NCBI RefSeq assembly: GCF_900497805.2
Contig: NW_020949602.1
Coordinates: forward strand, 970,082 to 1,034,081
DNA: 64,000 bases
Origin: Vombatus ursinus
Taxonomy: Eukaryota; Chordata; Mammalia; Diprotodontia; Vombatidae
Direction of reading: 5' to 3'
Every line of letters starts with the position of its first letter. Position 1 is the first letter of the stretch. The notes under the pieces are model-generated. The model was given only the letters and a program-made list of their open reading frames with translations, had not been told where the DNA came from and did no database searches. This document shows positions 44,701 to 56,500 of the stretch, piece after piece. Position numbers and translations under genes: made by a program.

Positions 44701-47700
44701 ATACCCCAAAGCACCGGGTTGCCTTCTGATGCAGGGAGTAAATCCCTGGCTCTATTCCCCCCCCCCCCCCCCCCCCGCCCCCTATCCAGAACAGGTGAAC
44801 CCAAACGAACAAGGTTGAAAGGAATGAATGTGGAAATCAGAGTTTTCAGCAAACCAGGAGTTCATTAGGAAGAGGATGGAAACCAGTAGGGACCGTTCTG
44901 GCTGGGCTGTGGGACTTAGCAGGCCTCTGTTTCCACATACGGGAGGGACCCTGGCCAAGAGGGAGGCTCAGAGAGAGATGGGGAGGGGCACCTGGATGCT
45001 GGGAGAGCATCATTGCTAACAGCTCCCACCTCGGCTCCTGTAAGGGAGGGTCTAAGATCAGAGGGCCGGAAAGGACCTCCAAGGCCAGCCAAGCTGCCTT
45101 CATCCTTTTACTGAGGGCTAGGACTGGGACCCTGGCTCTGATGCCCAATTCAGCATCCTTCCCCTGCACCATGCAGGCCACTCAAAGGCTGAGAACCACT
45201 TCTCCCCCTCCCTGTGCCATGGGGAGAAGAATATTAGGAGGCCCATCTTTGTAAGGTCTCAGACTTGGCAACCATGCCGGCAGCCTGCTCGAATGTAAAC
45301 TTCTTAAAGGCAGAGGTGGTTTCAGTCTCGTCGGTCTCCTCAGCCCCAGCGCAGAGCTTAATAAAACTCTTGCTAGTAACACTGAGTTCTAAAGAAACTG
45401 GCATTTGTCTGGCATTCGAGGCTCTCCATTACAGAGATGGCTCCTCCACACTCTCCCTCCCGGGCTTATTCTCTGCACAAGCTGCGGAGGTGGCTGGCGT
45501 TGTCGACGGTAGGACTGGCCAGGTTTGGGGGAGGTTTAATGAGGTGGGCCCAGATTTCAGGGGTTTGAAAGCAATCTCTGGGCAGGCCTCACTGAAATAG
45601 AAGGGCACAGGGGCAAGTCATCTCATTTCCCTCAGCCTCAGTTTCCTCCTCTGTAAAATGGGAGGCTCAATTAGATCATTTCGACCTCCAATAATCAATC
45701 ACAGAATCCCACAATTTTGGAGCTAGAAGAGATCTCTTTCAGTCCTTCTAGCCCCCTCTATCCCTCTCCCAGTGAGGACCCTGGCAGCCTCTGCCTGCCC
45801 TCAGGCAGCCCAGCCCACCCTAGGACAGCTCCCATCAGGCCTCAATCTGCCTCTTCTGGTATCTACTTCTAGGGATGTGTGTGTGCTGCAAGACGGATAA
45901 AGCCGACATTCATTTATCTGTGCTTACTGACTTCCCAGCAGACCAGCAGAACCCCTCCCTCATTTTACAGCTCAGAGAAGTCATGGGGGACAAGGGGGCA
46001 GAGCCGGCACCCTTGGAATCAAAGCCCGGAAGGGACCTCAGGCCACCCAGAAAAACTGCTGGCTGCCCCAGAGCTCCCCAACAAGAGGCCATGAGCCCCA
46101 GCCCTCCTTCTGAGCCTCCCTTGGGCCTCCGCTCCAACCTCACCTTCTGCAGGAAGTCTTTCCTGGTCCTCCCCTTCACCGCGGATGCCTTCCGTCTGAA
46201 ACGAGCTCCTATGTACTCCTGCCGGGCCCGCTCTAAAGCAGACATTACCCTCTGATCTCTACCTGATGGGGTGGTGGAGGCGGCGGGCCTCTGCCCAGCC
46301 AGCGAAGGCAGGGTCCTTCGGGCCAGGAACAAGCCTTGGGAAGCCAGCCCTGAACAAGGTTTCATGCAAAGAGCCCGAGAGCTTTAATGACCCGGGTTCA
46401 AAAGCCACCCCTGATGCTTACTCCTTGACCCAGACTGGTCATAATGATGTCCAAAGTCCTTTCTGGCTGGGACAGTCTATGCCTTACTCTAGAACCCAGG
46501 CCTGTGGACTTAATCGTATGGATGGGAGGACACGAGCTCCAAGTTCAGAGGGAAGGGAGAATGGACCCTGGCTCTATTTTCTTGGACAAAAGTTTTTTGG
46601 TTTAAAAAAAAAAAAGAAAGAAAGAAAAGAATCCAGGGAAGGAAAAAGTCTAGTCCAGCTGAGGTCAAGGGTAAGATTTCCATAGAAAAATGCAAGAGGT
46701 AAGGCAGGGCTGTTCTCTTACATTCTCTTACTCTGCCAAATGCTAGCCACCTGTAAAGGCCCAGATTCCATCCCGTGTCCTCCTAGACTGCTCCAGGGAT
46801 CGTGTGCGCGTGCACGCACACGCACGCACACACTCCCCAGATGAGATGACATCTGTAAAGCTCTCACTGGAACACTGTTTGGCACACAGTAGGTGCTCAT
46901 TCTCTCCTCTTACCCCCCGAGCTGAGATTCTGAAGTGGAGGTGAGGAAGAAGCCCATCCCAGACCCGGGGACCACCCTTGCCAGGGCCCAGGGCTCTTGC
47001 ACACTGGCTGGACAGCAATGGGAAATGAGGCTGGAAAGACATTTGGGAGGCAGGCTGGGCTGAGGATTCAGGGCCTGTCCTCAGGACTGATCCTAGGTGG
47101 GCTCTCAGAGAATGCTGAATGACTATGTGGAGGAGATTCCGCAGAATCCCCCCCCACCCCCATACCATACTGCGCCCTGTGGTCCTGGTGGATCTCCTAC
47201 AAGACAACTTAGCACAGAGAGCAGTGGCTCCCGTCACCATTGCAGACCCTCTTGTCCAGGGCCTCGTAGCAGCCTGTTGCAAAGGGGAGCCTCCCGAGAT
47301 CAGAACTCTGGGATGGGAGGAGACATCTGGGCTGCTTCAGTACGGTGCCTGGAAACACAGCTCTGGGCTCTGACATCCCAAGACACGGGGGTGAGTTCCG
47401 GCCCTGCTACTCACCCTGTGTGACCCTGAGCAAGACCCCTCACCCCGTGGGCTTCTACCGCCCTTCACTAGGGAGACCAGGGCCAGACCGGCTTTCTGGC
47501 TGCTTCCTTTCAGATGTAGTACCTCCCAGAACCAAATGACTTAGGATTCCCTCCCCCTCCCCAAATCCCTTACGGGGAATGCAAGGGCTGGGGGTGTGGG
47601 GCTGGGAAGAAAGCTTCAAAACAATTCATGCTAACCCTCCTCAAATGAATGTGAAGGCAAGGCCTGTGTTTGGCCTTTCTCTGCATCCCCAGTGCCTGGG

Positions 47701-50410
47701 ACACAGTAGGGGCTTAATAAATGCTTGTTAACAGATTTAGGGAGGAGAGAAGATTCCTGAGGTTCCAGAAATGCAAAGGAGGAACATGGAACAAAGGGAG
47801 AGTACCCGGAGCCTGGGGAGCAGGAGGAGCCCTCTCCTGGAGAAGAGAAAGTGGGGAGGGGAGGGCGGCAGAGAGAGGCCTCCTGGGGCTCCCGGGGGCC
47901 AAACGTGGCTCGGCTCAGGCCCTGAGCTTGGGGCTGGCTGGGAGGGAGGGAGGGGGAAGCCAGCACCTGGCAGCCCACCCTCACTCAGCACAGTGAAGCC
48001 ATCCAAACCCACAGGATGTCCGGGTCTGGGTAGGAGCCAGCTCGTAATGGGACTCCCCTCCTGCCCCTCCAGTTCTTTCTTCAAGCAGCAGTTGAAGGAT
48101 TTGCCTCCCCCAACGCCTTGTTTCATAGAGAACCAGCACGTCAGATGCTCATGGAAAAGACCTCGATGGTGCCTTCCTGAGCAGAGCCCTAGCTGGGGCT
48201 AGAGCCCCAGGTTTTCCAGATGAGGAAACCGAGGCTCAGAAAAGCAAAAGGATTGATTTGCCCGGGGTCATGCTGCCAAGTTGGCCTGGCGTAGGCTAGC
48301 CTAGGTCTTTTGGCCTGGAACACAGCAGGTGCTTAATAAATGTTAACTGAATGACTGATTCTGACTGACTGAACTTCCTGTCCCTAAAACCCCATTTTGA
48401 AGATGCCCCAGAGGTGTGAAGCTGCTAAAGGGAGAGATATGCAGTCCTGTACATATTTTTTTAAATAAGAGGGGGATGGGGGCAGCTAGGTGGCACAGTG
48501 GACAGAGCACCGGCCCTGAAGTCAGGAGGACCTGAGTTCAAATGCAGCCTCAGACACATAACATTCACTAGCTGTGTGACTCTAGGCAAGTCACTTAACC
48601 CCAATTGCCTCACCAAAAGGAAAAAAAAAGCAAAAGAGGCGCACGGGGGATGGAGAGAAGGCATTAGGAATGAACACATCCAATGCCCCTCTGCTGGAAC
48701 AGAAAACTGAGGATTTAGAGCAGGAGACACCCAAGAAGGTGCCTCACTGGATTCCTTCATTTTACAAATGAGGAAACTGAGGCTAAGGAAGGTAGAATAC
48801 CTTGCCCCATATCATACAGACATTAAGTGGTAGGTTCAGGATTTGAACTCAGGTCATCAGACCATTGCTCTCGGGCTGGAAGGGGCCAGTGACCGAACGC
48901 CTTTATTTTATATAAGGGAAAACTACAAATGAGGCTGAGAGCACGGTCACCCAGTAGAAAGCTCCAACACACCTCCTCAAACTCCGAACCCAGCCCTCCT
49001 CTGGACCCGGAGCTTTCCCATCTCTTCCATACACAAAGCCCGTCAGGGAGCCTCGGGCCGGGGGAGGAGGGCTGCGTGGCCAGAGCCCCCCAGCTGCCAG
49101 GCTTCTAGCGCCAAGGACTCTGTGCGTTAGGGGGCAGCATTGTCACACCGATGGGCCCAGCCGGGAGCGCTGTCAGAAAACACAGGCATCCAGCCCCGTG
49201 GGCTAAAGAACCTCGGCTGCCCATCGTTCTCAGCAACAGGCTCAGCAGAGACTTCGTTATTCAGACGCCACTCACGGGAATTTGGATTTTTGGAAAAAGG
49301 TAGGTGCAAGCCAGAGCACACACACCCCTGCACACACACGTGTGCGCGCAGACACAGAGACACGGAAACAAACCCATGTTCATTCTCTCTCTCTCTTCCT
49401 TCTCCCCTTTAAGGCTCCCCCCAATAGCGATCTCCTTATCGCTAGGTACTGCGGTCCCGACTTTTCAGAAGGGAGGGGGAAAGGAAAGAGAGGGGCCCCA
49501 GCTCCACGGCCCCCTGGCTGGAAGCCCTTTGTCCGAGGCTGAGAATAGGAGAACGGGTCAGTCTGCCGCGGGAGAGACAAAGGTAAGGCTAGGGCCTTGT
49601 GACCTTTGCTAAGGATGGCTCAGAAGGGGAGAAAAGCCTCATACTTTCCGAGTCTGAGACACTTTCTTGAAGACTGAGCAATGAAAAGATGCTTAAGACA
49701 CGGAAAAGGCGGCTGGCCCCTAGCAAAGGTGGAGAGAGACAGAATCACGGAATGTCAGGGGTGGAAGGGAATCTAACACTCAATTTACAAGAGAGGAAAC
49801 TGAGGCTGGCTGGCCAGGGGACTCAGTCTCTATCTCAGCCAACCCTGACTACCTCCAGTGGCCATATCCTGGACCATGGAAAGAAATTCTGGCCCACCTC
49901 CCAGCTTCTGGAAAGAGAAAGAGGTTAGATCTCGGAGAGATGCTGCAACAGGCCGGGAGGGGCTCCACCACGCCTCCCCCTTGACTCTGGCACATGGCCC
50001 AGCAGTTGGAGAGCCCAGCCCACACCGTAATCCTTTCTCAGAGGGGGTGAACCCGACCGTCTGTCAGTCTTGGAGGAGGGGAGCCAGAGCTGGCTGGGGC
50101 CGGGGGGAGGGGCTGCAGAGGCTGGAGCAGCTGCCGCTCTCTCCAAGGATTCATGATCCCCAAGTCCAGTGAATTTCTATTTCCCATCCTTGTGGGTTAA
50201 TTCTTTGGATCCTGGATTGTCTCACCTATATCCTATATGGGGCCTTGCAGTGGGACCCAAGGAGGACTGGGTAAAGACAGGGAAAGGTGGGGTGCGGGGA
50301 GAGGGAGACAGACACTGACAAATGGGGGAGAAGAGGAGGGAAGGAGAGAGGGAGAGGAGAGACAGAAGAGACAGAGACACATGGGGAAGAAGAGGGGGGA
50401 GAGGGAGAGA

Positions 50411-50460
<50 letters not shown>

Positions 50461-50470
50461 NNNNNNNNNN

Positions 50471-50520
<50 letters not shown>

Positions 50521-53500
50521 TTCAGTCCTCCAGACAGCTCATGCTCTGTTTTTCTGGTCCTCTCCAGGGCCACTGCCACAAACTACACCATCTTCAATTC
50601 TGTGTATGCATACAAACATACATACATACATACATACATACACATATATAGAATACGTTGCCTCCCCCTGTTAGAATGTCAGCTCCCTGGGCGCAGGTAC
50701 TGCTTCTGGTTTTTTTTGCCACTGTATCCCCAGCATGATCCCAAGCACATGGTAGGTGCTGAATAAATCATAAGATCATAGACATCTCCTCCACACCGAT
50801 CCTATTAGAAAGGAGGAAATCGAGGCCCAGAGATGTTAGGTCCACTCCCAGGACTGCCTGGGTACTCGGTGGCTGAGCTGGGAGTCAGCTCCTGGTCTCC
50901 TGCCCACCCACACAGCCTTCTTTCCGCTGTAAGCCTCCTATGCCTCCTACGACTGAAAAGAGTGATCAGTTAGGGCCTGTGTGACCTCTCGCGGCCTCAG
51001 CTCTCTCCTCTGTGAAATGAAGTGGCTTGAGTCGATGACCTTTCCAGCAACGATCCCATGATTCTTCAGTCACTGTCCTTTTCCTGCTCATGACATTCAC
51101 TACAATACTTGCAACAGACAACCTAGCTTCTTACTTGATGGAAAAGATGAGACATCTGGCCTATGAGCCGCCCCCTCCGTCCCCCCAAACACCTCCCCCT
51201 CCATCACACATTTCCCGTGCCTTCCCTAGGGCTAATTCTTCTCTCTCTGCCCATGATCCCATTCCCCTCCTGTCTCTTCCAGAGGCTTACTCTGGCTAAT
51301 CTGTCCCTCTTGGTGTCTCTGTCTTGTCTGTCTGTCTGTCTGACTCAAGCTTATGCCTCCTTTCCACAGGCTACCCCATCATGCCCAATGTAAAAAAAAA
51401 AAAAAAAAAAGGCTCATTTCCTTGACCTTGCTACTCCATCTGCTCCTGGCCCATCTCTCTCTTCCCCCAACTGCTAAACACTCAGAGAGTTTCCTAAAAC
51501 TTAAGCTTCTTCCACTTTCTTAGTACCTAAAATCTCTTGCGGCTTGGTTTCCATTCCTCCCACACAGCAGGCAACAATGCCCTGCTTGTCATCCTACACC
51601 TCTGTTGCTCGATGCAGGTACCCTCCACCTCCTTCTGGAGTCTCTCCTTCATGTCAACACACTTGCCCGAGTCTTGGCTAGGTCTCCAGCCCCTCCAAGG
51701 ACACCTCTGTTGTGAGGGATCCTACAAGACCCTGTTTTTTTTTTTTTTTGGCTAGGCAATGGAGTTAAATGACTTGCCCAGGGTCACACAGCTAGTAAGT
51801 GTCAAGTGTCTGAGGCCGAATTTGAACTCTGATGCTCCTGACTCCAGGGCCAGTGCTCTATCCACTGTGAAGGCCCTGTCTATTGGACTACTTGTCTCCT
51901 CTGGGCAGCTCCATCACCCCAATGGCTTCAGCCATGACCCCAATGTAGATGGTATCCCAAGTGTGTGCTCTCAAGCCCTGACCTCTCTCTGAGCTCCAGA
52001 TCCACATCTACAGCTGCCTGCTGTAGGTCAGGCCCTCTCTATGTGGATGCCCCGCTGGTACCTCAACATGCCTAAAACTGAGCCCCCTCATGGGCTTCCT
52101 TTTTTCCTGACTTCTGTCCATGGTACCACCATTCACCATTACATAGTTCCTAACCCCCAGTTCTATTCTGAATCTGTCCAAAACGTATTTCATTCCACTG
52201 CCCATCATATCTGCTATGTGCCAGGTAACTGGAGTCCTGGTGTCCCACTAAACACAACATGACCTGGAACTTGACTAGATTGGGCTCTAAGGTCTCTTTA
52301 GCTCTAAACTGATTATCTAAGAACATAGAACAGGGGATGTCAGAGCTGGGAGGGGCCTTAGAACAGGGAGTGTCAGGGCTGGGAGGGACATTTCACACAT
52401 CTTTTAAGCACCTATGTGCTCAAATGAAGTATAAGGGTACACGGATGCATACAAAGAAAGTAAAAACAGCCCTCACTGACAAAGAGCTGGGTTACAGTTT
52501 ATGATTTATAGCTGTGCATTGTTGGGACAATTTAAGCCCCTCTTTGAGCCTCAGTTTCCTCATCTGCAAAATGTTGAGAACAATAAAGGCATGGGACATT
52601 CCACAAAGTTGTCATGAAGAGCAAAAGGGTTTGAAACCACAATTAACCATAGCCAAGAATTGCAGAATCACAGAATGTGAAAATCATAAGGAATCATAGT
52701 GGGTGATCATTTAGTCTAATGGAATTCTCACTATCATTTAAAACAGGCATGCACCTTGTGCCTCTGTTCCCGACTGCCAGAGGTCGGACAAATGACATGC
52801 CTTTTTAGGATCTCAGTTTCTCTCTCTGCAAAGTGAGGGAGTGAAATATGGTAGGTGTGAGCAGGCTGCAACCTCTAACACATAAACTCTAAATAAGCAT
52901 TTATTAAGCACTTATTATGTACCAAGTGCCGTACCAATCACAGGAGACACAAATGAGCTAGCCATGGATGAGAGTTAGACAGGATGGGCTGCATTCTATG
53001 ATGCTGGAAAAGGCTGCTTGCAAGGAGGGATTGTTTCATTCCTTTGCTTTGGACCCTCACTACCCAGTATGCAGTAGATGCTCCATAAATGCTTGCTGAC
53101 CAATCAGTAAGATCATGGATCCATCTGTTTATCTCTAAGGCCTTTTGCAATTCAAAATTCTATGGTCCAGGTACTCCTGTGACTTCGTCCTTCATGTTAT
53201 GAGAAGCAAAATGTTCTGTAAACTTTCCAGGGCTTTAAGATTATTCACTATTATTGTGATCATTATTTGGGTAAATGACACACCCCAGGAGAGGGGATGA
53301 AGAGAAGACGTTTCCAACAGGAGTCGAGTCTCCAGAGTAGTCCAAGAAGGTTTTTGGTGCTGAGTGCTCCTGGGGCTGGGGGTTGGACAGGGGGAGCGAT
53401 GGAGTGATGGGGACAGCTGCTCTGACCTTCCCCAAGGAATCTCCCGAAGGCCACAGAGCCTCAGCTGGTGAAAGGACAGAGGGGGCCCTGCTCCATCCAC

Positions 53501-56500
53501 AGCTCATGATTGGGGGGAGGGGAGATGGTCCTGATCTCATGCCCCCCACCCCTCCCTGGGAAGCGGATGGAGGAGGCTGGTCAAATCCAGCCAGCCTGCA
53601 CCCAGCTGCAGCTAAGAACAGTGTAAAGCCCCTGGGAGAGAATGTCACCAGAGCCAGGAGGGGGAGAGTGGGAATTGTTAGCAGCAGATAAAAGTCGAGA
53701 TAGCATCTCTGCTTCCGTTTCGACTCTCAGAAGCGCTCACTAAAAGATGAGCTTGTTTTAGGGTGGACAGCCAAGGTCTAATATGCCTATTATGACATGG
53801 TCACCTTCAGGAAATGGCCTTGTCAACCTCCATTTGACAACAGACAATGGCCTTTCCCTTCCCAACCCCGAAGGGACTCTAGCCTCAAACAGGCACCTCA
53901 TGTAATAACTCAAAAAGACAAACTGACTGGGCATCGGAAGACCTGGATTTGAGCCTCTCTGGAGTATTATATATGGGACACTGGGAAAGTCCCTCTATCC
54001 CACTCAACCTCAGTTTCCTTATCTGTAAAATGAGTTCCATCTCCTTCAAGGAGTTGTTCTTACCTCCTCTGCAAAGACCATGATATAAATGTACCTTTCT
54101 GATTCCCTGTTTCAGAATGTAAGCTCCTTGAGGGCAAGGGCCACCTCATTTTTATATCTGTATTCCCCAGTGCCTAACACAGAAAAAAATGCTGGTGTTG
54201 GATTTGTCCAGTTGAATTCCTTAATGTAATGCGGCAGAAAGAGCATTGGGTTCAAATCTCACTCAGTTCTTCTGCTTGTGTGATCTTGGAAAAGTCACTT
54301 CAGTTAGTCAATAAGCACTTATTAAGCACCTACTCTATGTCGGCACCCTGCTAAGTACTGAGGATACAAAAAGAGGCAAAATACAGTCTCTGCCCTCAAG
54401 GAGCTTACAATTAAATAGGGGAGACAACCAGCAAACAAATATGTACAAACGAGCGATATACTGGATAAATAGGAAATAATTAACAAAGGTTAATTATCAG
54501 GATAAAAAGGAAATAATTAACAGAGGCACTGGAATTAACAGGGGTTGGGGAAGGCTTCCTGTAAAAGATGGGAGTTAAAGGAAGCCAAGGAAGGCATTAG
54601 GAGGTGATGAGGAAGGAGAATGTTCTAAGCACGGGGAACAGACTGAGGAAATACCCAGAGCCAAGAGATGGAGTATCATTTTCAGTGTCAATGGATCAGA
54701 GTATACACATGGATTTATGTGTAGAGGAATTATGGAAGGAGGAGGGAGGATTGTGTTATGAAAGACTTTTCGTAACGGAGGAGGATTATCTTTGCTCTTG
54801 GTGGCTAAGAGGGTAACACCGTAGTTTACTGAGTAGGGGGTGACATGGTGAGCTCTGGGCTTTAGGAAAATCACTTTGAGTGGAGGATGGACTGGAGTGG
54901 GGACACCCACCAGTAGCTACTGCAGTAATTGAGGCATGAAGTGCTGAGGGTCTGTACCAGGGTGGGGGTACGGTAAGAGGAGAGAAGTAATAGAGGTGAA
55001 ATTGAGAAGAAATGTATAGAAGTGAAATTGGCAAAAGATGCTACAGAGGTGAAATCTATGAGAAATGTCACAGAGATGAAACTGATGAAAGATGGTACCC
55101 AGGTGAAACTGACAAGAGATGCTGCACAGGTGAGACCCACAGGCCTTGGCTACAGCTTAGAAACTGAGTGAGAGACAGTGAAAAGTCATCCTAGATTGGG
55201 AACCTGAGGGACTGTGGGGTGGTGCTGCCCTCTACAGTAATGGGGAAGTTTGGAAGGGGGGAGGGTTTGGAGTAAAGATAATGAGTTCAGTTTTAGACAT
55301 GTTGAGTTTAAGACATCTACTGGACACACAGTTCAAGATGTCACCATTTCTAGAGTCAGTTTTCTCCTCTATAAAAATAAGGGGGTTGTATGAGGTGGTT
55401 TTGGAGGTCCCCCCACCCCACTGCCAATCCCAATCTCTATAATCTTTAGTTATGGATTCCTAATCTGGCGTCAGGTTTCAAAATGATATTTCAATAACTG
55501 TATATCAATAAAATTGGTTTCCTTTATGCTCCTACATTTTATTTTATGCATTTAAAAGCATAGTTCTGAAAAGGGGTCCCTGGATTCCACCAGACAACTG
55601 AAGGGGACCAGGACATACAAAAGATGAAGAAATTCTGGGCTAAGCTCCTTTTCTCTCCTCTTGTGAACAGCATTAGGTCTCATGAAAGAAACACTGATCC
55701 ACCATCCACTATGACCCAGGCTAAAGGAGAAATGGCAGACTGAACAAGACACAGTCTCTGCCTTCAAACAGCTGATAATCCATCAGGGACAGATCAGAAG
55801 TGTAGGTCCATAAGAAAGGACAACATGAATTCTAGGAAATGAAAAGTGTTATGAGAAAGGATTTGGGGGATGGGGGAGGAGTGGGGACCAGGGATAGCAT
55901 TGGAAAGGAGGTGGCAGCTGTGGGAAATGGGCAAGGAGGGACAGGTAAGCTGGGGCAAGGCATGGGAATGAGAAATTTGACTGTTCTTATGCAGTGAGGT
56001 CCCTGGCCACCTATCAACTGACCTTGGCTGGAGGCAGCTGAGAGGTGAGATGAGGAAAAGAATTCTGGTACTTCAAACAGGGGAGGATCGGGGAGGAGCC
56101 CAAACATGACCCTAACAATGGCCAAACTTAGGCAGAAAGAAGAATCCTAGCCCAGTGTTGCTAAAGACCACCTGCTAGAGCTGAAACTTGGCAGGGAAGC
56201 AACAAACCCATCTCTCTCGACGAGTGAGTGCCATGGGAAGCATTCAGGGACACAGCTTAAGTGTCCGGAAACTTCCCGTGGTTAACAGCTCACCCTTGCA
56301 GACCCAGAGCCCCAAGATCTCTCAGGGAAATTCAAGACATGCTACATTTCATGAATCTTTGAAATGTCCATCTGAGGATGGCTCGTTATGGCCTTATCCA
56401 TTAGGAGCTCTTAGAGCTCGTGTTGCTGTGCCTGCAAATGGACTGATTACTCTGTGTGGAGGCAAGAGAAAAGAGAAGAGGATGGGGAGGGGAGAGAGCC

